Below, piece by piece: positions 18,565 to 29,457 of a stretch of DNA of 64,000 bases. A model generated the notes under the pieces. It worked only from the letters and a program-made list of their open reading frames with translations, did not search any database and was not told the origin of the DNA. The stretch is taken from positions 1,364,001 to 1,428,000 of the forward strand of contig NC_020520.1 of NCBI RefSeq assembly GCF_000348785.1. Reading direction: 5' to 3'. Origin of the DNA: Ilumatobacter coccineus YM16-304. GTDB lineage: Bacteria > Actinomycetota > Acidimicrobiia > Acidimicrobiales > Ilumatobacteraceae. Position numbers and translations under genes: made by a program. Each line of letters opens with the position of its first letter. Position 1 is the first letter of the stretch.

Positions 18565-19263
18565 TCACCAGGGGTGGTCGTGGCCGTCCCAGCGGATGAA
18601 TCGGCCGGTGTCGGCGAAGGTGAGCGACTCGATCGTGGCCACGATCGCCGCGCCTGCCTCGTCGACCGAGAGGTCTGCTGCCGGCCCGCCCATGTCGGTC
18701 GCGACCCAACCGGGATGCATCATCACCACGCCGATGCCATCGGGTTCGAGCGCCGCGGCTGACTTCACGCCGAGCATGTTCAGCGCGGCCTTCGACACGC
18801 AGTAGGCCGTGTCGCGTCCCTTCCGCGCCGCGACCTGCATCGAGCCGAGCTGCGAGCTGACGTTGACGATCATCGGACGCCGACCGCGCCGGAGCAGCGG
18901 CAGCGCCTCGCGCGTCACCACCATCGGTCCGGTCACGTTGGCGTCGAGCACGGCGTTGAACGTCTCGGCGTCGAAGTCGAACGGCCCCCGAGCATCGTCA
19001 CCGGCGCCGAACATCCGAGCGTCGGCGCCGGCACAGTTGACCAGCAGGTCGATGCCGTCGACCGTCGAGCCCAACGTCGCGAGGGCGTCGACGATGCTCG
19101 ACTCGTCGCGCAGGTCGAGGCGCACGCAGCCAGCGAGATCGATCGGTGCCTCACCGCTTCGCGTCGTGCCGTGGACCGTGTGCCCGCGCTCGACGAAGCG
19201 TGTTGCGAGTTCGAGACCGAGCCCGCGGCCCACTCCGGTGATCAGGATGCGACGTTCGCTCAT
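18565..19263 (-). CDS. Short-chain dehydrogenase/reductase
   Basis: The protein has 232 residues from ATG 19263 (MSERRILITGVGRGLGLEL). The nucleotide-binding motif GVGRGLG, the LVNCAGAD motif (NNAG-type), a Ser in VNVSSQLGSM and the catalytic YCVSK (Tyr-x-x-x-Lys) are all present, followed by HPGWVATDMGG. This is a classical SDR, probably an NAD(P)H-dependent carbonyl oxidoreductase of unknown substrate. An earlier ATG at 19272 is possible. There is no ribosome binding site before either. Confidence 0.9.
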   Translation of the reverse strand: MSERRILITGVGRGLGLELATRFVERGHTVHGTTRSGEAPIDLAGCVRLDLRDESSIVDALATLGSTVDGIDLLVNCAGADARMFGAGDDARGPFDFDAETFNAVLDANVTGPMVVTREALPLLRRGRRPMIVNVSSQLGSMQVAARKGRDTAYCVSKAALNMLGVKSAAALEPDGIGVVMMHPGWVATDMGGPAADLSVDEAGAAIVATIESLTFADTGRFIRWDGHDHPW

Positions 19264-19306
19264 GACCCGCATTGTCGCGGATGGCGGGGGAGCGTCAGCG
19301 CGTGGC

Positions 19307-19795
19307 TCAGGCTCGGCGGGTGCGACGCCACCAGCGTCGGCGCGGCGCGGGCTCAGGGGCGGACGCTGGACTGGGAGAGGGAGGTGTCGGCTCGGGTGCC
19401 GGGTGGGCGACTCGCCAGCGTTCGAGGATCGTCTCGACGTCGACGACGACCACCGACGACGGCGGGCCGGCTGTCGCATGACTGTTGACGTAGCGGATCC
19501 GGCGATTGAGATCGTCGATCACGAGACGGACGGTGGTCTCGTCGGGGGCGGCCAGAGCGGCATCGATCGCCGCCTCGCGTTCAGCCCGGATTGCGATGGT
19601 GGGCGGCAGCCAGTCGATCTCTTCGTCTCGAAGTTTGGCCTTCACCCACCACATCTCGTCGTGCACGACGCCGATGTCGGCGATCGGCTTGCCCGCTCCG
19701 ACGAGGTCGTCGAACGCTCCACCCCTCTGACCTTCGGTGATCTGGTGTTCGATCCACGATCGCCAACTCGCGCCGGTCGGCTTGCGCTCGGTCAT
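19307..19795 (-). CDS. DUF1992 (DnaJ-homologue-subfamily-C-28-like) protein
   Basis: The protein has 162 residues. The N-terminal ~110 residues carry the DUF1992 pattern: W-x-x-x-I-E-x-x-I-x-E-G-x-x-x-G-A-F-D-D-L-x-G-x-G-K-P, followed by a helix-rich stretch with LNRRIRYVN. The tail is Pro/Ser-rich and ends in a basic WWRRTRRA segment. The function is unknown; the family is named for a eukaryotic DnaJ-like protein but lacks a J domain here. It starts 7 bp after the SpoIIM-like gene and is probably cotranscribed with it. Confidence 0.85.
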   Translation of the reverse strand: MTERKPTGASWRSWIEHQITEGQRGGAFDDLVGAGKPIADIGVVHDEMWWVKAKLRDEEIDWLPPTIAIRAEREAAIDAALAAPDETTVRLVIDDLNRRIRYVNSHATAGPPSSVVVVDVETILERWRVAHPAPEPTPPSPSPASAPEPAPRRRWWRRTRRA

Positions 19796-19802
19796 CGGTT
19801 CA

Positions 19803-20780
19803 TCATCTCATCTCGGCGTCGAGGACGGCCGCAGCGCGTTTGCCGTAGACGAGGGTCCACCCCCAGAACGCGACGAACGCGATCACACCGATGCCGACCC
19901 GCAGCGACGTCGGCCACGGTCGGCCAGTGACGAAGCCTTCGATGAGTCCGGCGACCGCGAAAGCGATGACGAGTCCGATCACGACGTTGCCGACCGCCCG
20001 GCCCTGCGCGGTGACCGCGTCCCATCGGGTCATGTCGCCGGGCGCGATGACCGACCATCCGAGCCGGAGTCCGGCAGCCCCCGCCACGATCACCGCCGAG
20101 ATCTCGAGCAGCCCGTGCGGCAGGATCAACCCCCAGAACCGCTCCCACTCGCCGACGTGGGTGAACAGGCCGCCCGCCACGCCGACGTTGGCGCCGTTGT
20201 ACGCCAGGATGAACACGGTGAACACGCAGAGCAGGATTCCCGCGGCGAAGGCGAGTACGGCGACGCGCACGTTGTTCAAGAACACCTGACTCGCGAAGTT
20301 CTGAGCCGGCTGACTCGAGTAGTAGCTCTCGAAGTCGTTGTCGATGTACGCCTGTGTGACCGCTTCGTCGCCGGTCAGGTCGAACGCGTCGGGCGACACC
20401 CCGATCCACACCTGGAACACGAGCCACGGGACCAGCGTCAGCAAGGCCGACACGAGGATGAACCGCCGGATCGACCACGTGGCGGCCGGGAACGTCACGA
20501 CCAGGAACCGGGTGACCGCCCGCCGAACGTCGGTCTCGCGCTGCGCGTACAGGATGCCGTGCGCCTCGGCGACGAGGAACGTGAGCCGACCGACGATCGC
20601 CTCGTCGCCGCCGTACGCGACCCGGGCGTGCGCGAGGTGGCTGCCGGTGCGCTGGTACAGCCCGACCAACTCGTCGAGCTCGTGCGGAGACATCTGCTTC
20701 AACTTGCGGGCCCGCTCGGTGAGGTCGCCGAGGCGGGCCCACGAGTACTGGTGCGTCGCAACGAACGCATCGATGTCCAT
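19803..20780 (-). CDS. SpoIIM (stage II sporulation protein M)-like membrane protein
   Basis: The protein has 325 residues. A ~100-residue cytoplasmic helical domain (MDIDAFVATHQYSWARLGDL) is followed by about five membrane helices, including the segments around NVRVAVLAFAAGILLCVFTVF and ILPHGLLEISAVIVAGAAGL, where the HG-x-x-E motif typical of the family lies. A -10-like TACCGT lies 9 nt before the start. It is divergent from an RDD gene 46 bp away; SpoIIM-like and RDD genes are commonly paired in actinobacteria. No sporulation role is implied. Confidence 0.88.
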   Translation of the reverse strand: MDIDAFVATHQYSWARLGDLTERARKLKQMSPHELDELVGLYQRTGSHLAHARVAYGGDEAIVGRLTFLVAEAHGILYAQRETDVRRAVTRFLVVTFPAATWSIRRFILVSALLTLVPWLVFQVWIGVSPDAFDLTGDEAVTQAYIDNDFESYYSSQPAQNFASQVFLNNVRVAVLAFAAGILLCVFTVFILAYNGANVGVAGGLFTHVGEWERFWGLILPHGLLEISAVIVAGAAGLRLGWSVIAPGDMTRWDAVTAQGRAVGNVVIGLVIAFAVAGLIEGFVTGRPWPTSLRVGIGVIAFVAFWGWTLVYGKRAAAVLDAEMR

Positions 20781-20826
20781 CGGTCCTCTACGGTAGACGC
20801 CACATGAGCTCGACATCGGGTGTGCG

Positions 20827-21606
20827 ATGACAACCACCGAACACACCGGGATCATCACGCCCGAGGCGGTGGTCCTCGATGTCGAGACGGCGGGCTTCGC
20901 GTCACGGATCCTCGCCGGGGTGATCGACATGGCGGCGATCGTCATCTCGATGGCACTCGTCGGTGGCATCGTCTCGATCATCCTCGGCGGCGGCGATTCG
21001 ACGTCGCAGACCGTGTTCGCCTTCACCTTCTTCGCGTTGATCTTCGGCTATCCGATCCTGTTCGAGACGTTCATGCGCGGCCGAACCCCCGGCAAGGTGG
21101 CACTCGGGCTGCGCGCCGTCACGATCGACGGGGCACCGATCCGCCTCCGCGAAGCCACGCTGCGGGCGATGGGCGGCATCGTCGACCGACTGCTCCCTCC
21201 CGGCGGGATCACCGGCGCGATCTTCGTCACGATCACCCCGCGCAACCAGCGCGTCGGTGATCTCATCGCCGGCACGATCGTCATCCGCGACCCGGTGAAG
21301 TTCGTGCCGTCACCCGCACTCTGGTTCAGCGCACCCGCCGGCCTGGAGACGTTCGCCGAGTCGATCGACCCGACCGCGATCACCGTCGAGCAGTACACGG
21401 TGATCCGCTCGTTCCTCACTCGGGGAGCGACGCTGTCTCCCGAGATCCGCTACGCGCTCGCCACCGACTTCGCCGACCGGTTGGCCGCCACGATCCGCCA
21501 CCAGAACCATCGCGCCGTCCAGCCCGAGTACTTCCTGATCTGTGCCATGGCTCGTTACCAGCGAAGGTTCGGCCCCGGGCGTGCCAACAGCGTCGCCGTA
21601 TCCTGA
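20827..21606 (+). CDS. RDD-family membrane protein
   Basis: The protein has 259 residues. It opens with a short lead and the RDD signature in the form FASRILAGVIDMAAI, then two or three membrane helices and the family's GRTPGKVALGLR motif near residue 90. The C-terminal ~100 residues are cytoplasmic and helical. RDD proteins are small membrane proteins, some linked to ion transport; the substrate is unknown. The cysteine desulfurase promoter sits within the last bases of this gene. Confidence 0.9.
   Translation: MTTTEHTGIITPEAVVLDVETAGFASRILAGVIDMAAIVISMALVGGIVSIILGGGDSTSQTVFAFTFFALIFGYPILFETFMRGRTPGKVALGLRAVTIDGAPIRLREATLRAMGGIVDRLLPPGGITGAIFVTITPRNQRVGDLIAGTIVIRDPVKFVPSPALWFSAPAGLETFAESIDPTAITVEQYTVIRSFLTRGATLSPEIRYALATDFADRLAATIRHQNHRAVQPEYFLICAMARYQRRFGPGRANSVAVS
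21599..21604 (+). promoter_or_regulatory. -10 hexamer of the cysteine desulfurase gene
   Basis: TATCCT ends 7 nt before the GTG start at 21612 and overlaps the stop codon region of the preceding gene. The spacing fits a leaderless transcript. Confidence 0.55.
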
Positions 21607-21611
21607 GCGCC

Positions 21612-22751
21612 GTGAGCATCACCTACCTCGACCACGCGGCCTCGACGCCGATGCGCCCCGAAGCGATCGAGGCGATGCTGCCGTTCTACTCCGAGGTCTA
21701 CGCCAACCCGTCGGGGTCGCACCGTTTCGCTCGTCAGGCGCGACGAGCGATCGACGAGTCGCGAGACCGTGTCGCCGCCGTGCTCGGCTGCAAGCCCAAC
21801 GAGGTCGTGTTCACCGGCTGCGGAACCGAGAGCGACAACATGGCCATCACCGGCGCCTTGGCCCGCTCGGGTGGCACGGCGGTCTGTTCGGCGGTCGAAC
21901 ACCACGCCGTGCTCGAAGTCGTCGAGCATTCGGGCGGCCGTGTGGTCGGCGTCGACGCGGTGGGGCGGGTCGACCTCGACGAGCTCGCCGCCACCCTCGA
22001 CGAACTCGCGGCCGACAGCACCGGTGTGGCGATCGTGAGCGTCATGACCGTCAACAACGAGGTCGGCTCGGTCAACGATCTCGACGCCGTCGCCCGGATC
22101 GTCCGGCGGCACGCGACGGGCGCGCTGCTCCACACCGACGCGGTGCAGGCAGCCTCGTGGCTCGACCTGCGCACGGTCACCCCGCACGTCGACCTCCTTG
22201 CCCTGTCGGGGCACAAGTTCGGTGGACCGAAAGGTGTCGGTGTGCTCGTCGAACGAGGCGGACCGAAGGTCGACCCACTCATCATCGGCGGCGGGCAAGA
22301 ACGCGAGCGGCGCAGCGGCACCCACAACGTGGCCGGCATCGTGGCGCTCGCCACGGCGCTCGAGGCGACCGACCGCGACCGCGATGGCGAACTCACCCGG
22401 ATCTCGGCGCTGCGCGACCGGCTCCTCGACGGCTTGCTCGCGGGTCTCGACGACATCATCGAGACCGTGCCCCGAGCCGACAAGGTCGCGGGCAGCGCCC
22501 ATGTCTGCATCGGCGGCATCGAGTCCGAGTCGCTGCTGTTCCTCCTCGACGAAGCCGAGCTGTGTGCCTCGGCGGCATCCGCGTGCGCGAGTGGAGCGAT
22601 GGAGCCGTCGCACGTCCTCGCTGCGATGGGCGTCGACCCGCGACTCGCCGTCGGCGCGCTCCGTCTCAGCCTCGGCCACGAGACCACCGACGCCGACGTC
22701 GACCGCGCGCTCGATGTGATCATTGCCTCGGTCACGCGTCTCCGTCGCTGA
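21612..22751 (+). CDS. iscS: Cysteine desulfurase (IscS/NifS class)
   Basis: The protein has 379 residues. It starts with YLDHAASTPMRPEAIEAM, the class-V aminotransferase opening. The PLP-binding lysine is K202 in SGHKFGGPKG, the Asp that pairs with PLP lies in LLHTDAVQA, and the sulfur-accepting cysteine is C325 in ASACASG. It removes sulfur from L-cysteine to give alanine and a persulfide for Fe-S clusters and tRNA thiolation. The next gene, mnmA, uses such persulfide sulfur, so the pair forms a functional unit, as in Mycobacterium. IscS rather than NifS or SufS is the preferred name but not proven. Confidence 0.93.
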   Translation: MSITYLDHAASTPMRPEAIEAMLPFYSEVYANPSGSHRFARQARRAIDESRDRVAAVLGCKPNEVVFTGCGTESDNMAITGALARSGGTAVCSAVEHHAVLEVVEHSGGRVVGVDAVGRVDLDELAATLDELAADSTGVAIVSVMTVNNEVGSVNDLDAVARIVRRHATGALLHTDAVQAASWLDLRTVTPHVDLLALSGHKFGGPKGVGVLVERGGPKVDPLIIGGGQERERRSGTHNVAGIVALATALEATDRDRDGELTRISALRDRLLDGLLAGLDDIIETVPRADKVAGSAHVCIGGIESESLLFLLDEAELCASAASACASGAMEPSHVLAAMGVDPRLAVGALRLSLGHETTDADVDRALDVIIASVTRLRR

Positions 22752-22758
22752 ACTGTCA

Positions 22759-22764
22759 TAGCCT
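22759..22764 (+). promoter_or_regulatory. -10 hexamer of mnmA
   Basis: TAGCCT ends 7 nt before the GTG start at 22772, again the leaderless spacing. This gives mnmA its own promoter besides any read-through from the desulfurase gene. Confidence 0.5.
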
Positions 22765-22771
22765 TGCGGGC

Positions 22772-23818
22772 GTGAAGGTGATGTGCGCGATGTCGGGTGG
22801 AGTCGACTCCTCCGTCGCCGCGCTCCTGCTGAAGGAAGCCGGCCACGAGGTCGTCGGCGTCACGATGAAGCTGTGGGGCGGTGACTCCGACACCGGATGC
22901 TGCTCGGTGTCGGACGTCGACGACGCACGCCGTGTCGCACAGCAACTCGACATCGACCACCTCGTGTTCAACTTCGGTGACGACTTCAACGAGCACGTCG
23001 TCGACCCGTACGTGCAGGCTCACGCGGCAGGGGTCACGCCCAACCCGTGCATCGAGTGCAACCGGTCGGTCAAGTTCGCCCGCCTCGCCGAGCGCGCCGA
23101 CCTGCTCGGGTTCGACGCCGTCGCCACCGGGCACCACGCCAACATCGGTCGCACCGCCGACGGCCGCCTCACGCTCGAGCGCGGACACGACGACAAGAAG
23201 GACCAGAGCTACGTCGTGCACATGCTCGACCAGGCGCAGCTCGCTCGCACCATGTTCCCGGTCGGTGGCATGGACAAGACCGACGTCCGCGCTCGCGCCG
23301 CCGAGATCGACCTGCGCACCGCCGACAAGCCCGACAGCCAAGACGTGTGCTTCATCACCTCCACGGGCGGACGCACGACGTTCCTCGGCGACCGCATCGA
23401 GTTCCGGCCGGCCACGGTCGTCGACACGACCGGTGCCACGGTCGGACGCGTCGAATCGGTCGAGATGGTCACCGTCGGCCAGCGCAAGGGGCTCGGACTC
23501 CCGGGCGGCGGGCCGAAGCGGTACGTCGTCGACGTCAACGTCCCCAACCAGGTGGTCACGGTCGGCGACGACGCCGACCTGCTCCGAGCCGGTGTCGACG
23601 TGGTGGCCACGACCTGGATCGACGCACCGGTCGACGGTGACGTGCTCGTTCAGTGCAGCGCCCACGGCACCCCGATGCCCGCCACCATCGCCACCGCCGG
23701 CACCGACGTGTCGGTGGTGTGGCACGACCCCCAACGCCGCATCGCCCCCGGGCAGAGCGTCGTCTTCTACGACCTCGCCAACCTCCGCGTCTTGGGCGGA
23801 GGCGTCGCAACGGGCTAG
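22772..23818 (+). CDS. mnmA: tRNA-specific 2-thiouridylase
   Basis: The protein has 348 residues from GTG 22772. The PP-loop SGGVDSS (8-14) binds ATP. The first catalytic cysteine lies in NPCIECNRSVKF (C96 by alignment with the E. coli enzyme) and the second in SQDVCFI. The central GHHANI segment and C-terminal beta domain are present. The enzyme thiolates U34 of Lys, Glu and Gln tRNAs, with sulfur supplied by the desulfurase encoded just upstream. Its TAG stop overlaps, in a CTAG, the stop of the convergent membrane-protein gene. Confidence 0.96.
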   Translation: MKVMCAMSGGVDSSVAALLLKEAGHEVVGVTMKLWGGDSDTGCCSVSDVDDARRVAQQLDIDHLVFNFGDDFNEHVVDPYVQAHAAGVTPNPCIECNRSVKFARLAERADLLGFDAVATGHHANIGRTADGRLTLERGHDDKKDQSYVVHMLDQAQLARTMFPVGGMDKTDVRARAAEIDLRTADKPDSQDVCFITSTGGRTTFLGDRIEFRPATVVDTTGATVGRVESVEMVTVGQRKGLGLPGGGPKRYVVDVNVPNQVVTVGDDADLLRAGVDVVATTWIDAPVDGDVLVQCSAHGTPMPATIATAGTDVSVVWHDPQRRIAPGQSVVFYDLANLRVLGGGVATG

Positions 23819-24708
23819 CGGACGGGGAGGCCTCGGGCGTTGGCTCGGAGGAGGGCGGCGCCGGGGCGGCTTGGGGCCACCAGGAACGCCGTCATGTGGA
23901 TCGCCTTGCCGTTGGGTTCCTGCGGTGTGAACGAGAACACCGTCGACACGCTCTCGGTCGTCGAGATCTCGATCGCGTAGCCACTCGCCGGCCCGGTGAG
24001 GTCGGCGGCCTGCGTGTCGGCCGGCGCGAGCCGGATCGAGCCGAGCTGGTTGGTCTTGACCATCAGCGTGTCGGCCAGGACGATCGGGTCGTGCACGACC
24101 AGACCGGCGGGCACCAGGACGAGCCACCGCTGCGCCATCAGCAGCCAGCGAGGGCCGACGTACGCCGTGAGTGCGATCGCGATGACGGTGAGCGGGAGAC
24201 CGACGGCGAGGTTCGACGCACCGAGCGCCAACGGGCCGATCACGATCGCTGCCGCCCAGACCACCCACGTGACGATCGCTGCGGCCCCTGCGGCCACCGG
24301 AGCTCGCAGGAGCAGACGGTCCTCGTCGCCGTAGGCCGACTGCTGCACCATCCAGCGTCCGACGTCGGGGGTCATGAACACCGCGACGGCGACGAGCGAC
24401 GGCACGGCGAGCAACGCCACGTCGGTCGCCGGTGCACCGCCGACGATCGTGGCGACCACGGCCACCAGCGACAGCGGTCCGACCACGCGGATCCAGGCCA
24501 ACGACAGCGTCGACGGGATGAGCAGTGCCGCGACGACCGACCCCCACACCGTCCAGCCGCCGACCGCAGCGACCCAGCTGACGCCGCTCGAGCGGCCGTC
24601 GACCGCTGCGTCGATCGCACCACCACCCGCCGGCACGGCCAGCCAGGCGATGCGAGCGATCCACGGAAACGCCCGGCTCAGCGCGGTTGTCGGGTCGGTG
24701 TCAGCCAT
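23815..24708 (-). CDS. Membrane protein with C-terminal PH-like domain
   Basis: The protein has 297 residues from ATG 24708. About six membrane helices occupy the first ~190 residues; the C-terminal ~100 residues form a soluble beta-rich domain (GLVVHDPIVLADTLMVK... to the end) resembling bacterial PH-like domains. I do not recognise a specific family. The start was chosen at MADTDPTTALSRAFPW because the upstream extension looks non-coding. It lies divergent from the MetE-like gene (66-bp gap) and convergent with mnmA. Confidence 0.75.
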   Translation of the reverse strand: MADTDPTTALSRAFPWIARIAWLAVPAGGGAIDAAVDGRSSGVSWVAAVGGWTVWGSVVAALLIPSTLSLAWIRVVGPLSLVAVVATIVGGAPATDVALLAVPSLVAVAVFMTPDVGRWMVQQSAYGDEDRLLLRAPVAAGAAAIVTWVVWAAAIVIGPLALGASNLAVGLPLTVIAIALTAYVGPRWLLMAQRWLVLVPAGLVVHDPIVLADTLMVKTNQLGSIRLAPADTQAADLTGPASGYAIEISTTESVSTVFSFTPQEPNGKAIHMTAFLVAPSRPGAALLRANARGLPVR

Positions 24709-24774
24709 CGTCGTCCAGTATCGCTGCGTCCGACCGATTTGCCGACGAGGGCGACCACCGACCAACGTACGTCG

Positions 24775-25809
24775 ATGGAGCTCATCACGTCGCCGCCTCC
24801 GGCCGACGACGTGAACGCGCCACGACCCGAGTCACCGTTCTCGAAGGGCCAGCTCATCGGGATCGGCAGCCTGCCGCACCGCGACGAGAAGGCAGCTGCT
24901 GCGTTCTCGATCGGTGAGTTCGACATCGCGACCGTCCCCACCCTGCCCAAGCGGTCGCCCGCCGAGGGGATGGTGGCCCAGGCGATCGTCGGGCTCCCGG
25001 GCGTGTCGCTCGGACAGTACGGCAGCCTCGCGGTCGACCCGACCCGGCTCGCCGACGACGTGCCGATCGAGACCGACCTCTCTGGCGACGCCTACGTCGG
25101 CCTGCGGGCCTTCCTCGACCTCGCCACGGCCATCAAGCTCGACGGTCGCCCGATCAAGTGGCAGTTCGTCGGTCCGGTCACGCTCGGCGTGGCCCTCCAA
25201 CGAGCGGGGCTGCGGACCACGGCGGCGTTCTCGATCGCCGCCGCCGCCGTCCGTCAACACGTCCAGCACATCTCCGAGATGATCACCGACGTGCTCCCGA
25301 CGAGCCCGCAACTGGTGATGCTCGACGAACCGTGGCTCGTCGAGCTGATGTCGCCCGACTTCCCGATTCCGCCCGGCGAGGCCGTCGACCTCATCTCCAC
25401 CGCGATGGCCGCGGTCGAGAGCACGTCGACGGTCGGGCTGCACTGCTGCGGCCCGTGCGACGTGGCGACGATGTTGGCCACGGGGCCGTGTGTGATCTCG
25501 GTCGCGGTCACCGATCAGCTCCTCGACTACGCCGGCTACCTCGCTCGGTTCCTCCGCGACGGCGGCATCATCGCGTGGGGCGTCGTCCCGACCGACGGCC
25601 CGGCGATCACCTCGGCGAGCCGTCAGACGCGCATCCTCGAGGCGCTGTGGACCGAACTGGTCGAGCGCGGCGTCGATGCCGATGCCCTTCGAGAACAGAG
25701 CCTCGTGTCTCCGGTCTGCGGGCTCGTCGGCCATCAGGTGTCGGTGGCGCGCCGCCTCGTGCGCGTCAGCGGCGAAGTCGGCCGCGTGGCGTGTCGAACC
25801 CGGTCGTAG
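24775..25809 (+). CDS. Cobalamin-independent methionine-synthase-like (UROD/MetE superfamily) protein
   Basis: The protein has 344 residues. It starts with a short lead and IGIGSLPHRDEKAA, then VPTLPKRSPAEGMVAQAI, a TIM-barrel pattern with QLVMLDEPWLVEL and a putative metal site GLHCCGPCDV. This matches the short single-barrel MetE/UROD-like proteins found between mnmA and ligA in actinobacteria (Rv3015c in Mycobacterium). It lacks the N-terminal half of true MetE (about 750 residues), so methionine synthesis is not assured; methyl transfer from another donor is possible. Confidence 0.8.
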   Translation: MELITSPPPADDVNAPRPESPFSKGQLIGIGSLPHRDEKAAAAFSIGEFDIATVPTLPKRSPAEGMVAQAIVGLPGVSLGQYGSLAVDPTRLADDVPIETDLSGDAYVGLRAFLDLATAIKLDGRPIKWQFVGPVTLGVALQRAGLRTTAAFSIAAAAVRQHVQHISEMITDVLPTSPQLVMLDEPWLVELMSPDFPIPPGEAVDLISTAMAAVESTSTVGLHCCGPCDVATMLATGPCVISVAVTDQLLDYAGYLARFLRDGGIIAWGVVPTDGPAITSASRQTRILEALWTELVERGVDADALREQSLVSPVCGLVGHQVSVARRLVRVSGEVGRVACRTRS

Positions 25810-25817
25810 GCGACTGA

Positions 25818-28806
<2,989 letters not shown>

Positions 28807-28824
28807 CCGGTCGGAGGTAGCCGG

Positions 28825-29391
28825 TCAGATGACGTCGAACGACCAGCGGTACGAGCGAGCGCCGTTCTCGCGACCGTCTTCGATCCGCCAGTAGATCACC
28901 TGCGCGTTGTGGCGCCCTTCGGTGAACTCTTCGATGGGGGCGCCCTCCGACGGTTGGAAGCTGATCCGTGCGTTGCCCGGATCGAACACCGCCGTGGTCG
29001 GGTCTGTGGTCTGCTGCTGGCCGGGCTCGATGTCGTCGCGCACCTCGCCGAGGCGACTCGTCTCGAGTTCGATCCCGTCGATGACGAGCACGGCCTCGTA
29101 GCCGAACTCGAGGTCGACCATGATGTTCCCCTGCTGGAGCACCTGGATCGCGTTCTCGACCGGTGAGATCTCCTCGATCTCGTCGGGTCGGTCGATGCCG
29201 TCGGTGCCGGTCAGTGCTGACCCGACTCCCCAGGCGATGAGCGCCAGCCCGGCAGCGATGACGAAACATGCTGCGAGCAGGCCCTTGTCGACGCGCTTTC
29301 GGGGCGCGGCGGCACCGGTGTCGCCGTCGTCGGCCGACTCGATCGGCTCGATCTCGGCGGCGACGTCGAGGTCGTCGGGAGCGTCACTCAC
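28825..29391 (-). CDS. Hypothetical single-pass membrane protein
   Basis: The protein has 188 residues from GTG 29391. An acidic cytoplasmic N-terminus and the basic stretch APRKRVDKG are followed by one transmembrane helix (LLAACFVIAAGLALIAWGVG, about residues 39-58) and an extracytoplasmic domain of ~125 residues with a beta-rich pattern (IMVDLEFGYEAVLVIDGIEL ... ARSYRWSFDVI). I recognise no family. The gene is convergent with the selenoprotein gene and divergent from the pseudokinase gene (66-bp gap). Confidence 0.75.
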   Translation of the reverse strand: MSDAPDDLDVAAEIEPIESADDGDTGAAAPRKRVDKGLLAACFVIAAGLALIAWGVGSALTGTDGIDRPDEIEEISPVENAIQVLQQGNIMVDLEFGYEAVLVIDGIELETSRLGEVRDDIEPGQQQTTDPTTAVFDPGNARISFQPSEGAPIEEFTEGRHNAQVIYWRIEDGRENGARSYRWSFDVI

Positions 29392-29457
29392 ACAACCAGT
29401 GTGCCTGGCACCGTCGCCGATCGCGCAGGCGGTAGCGTTTTGCGTCTGGTGGCGAAC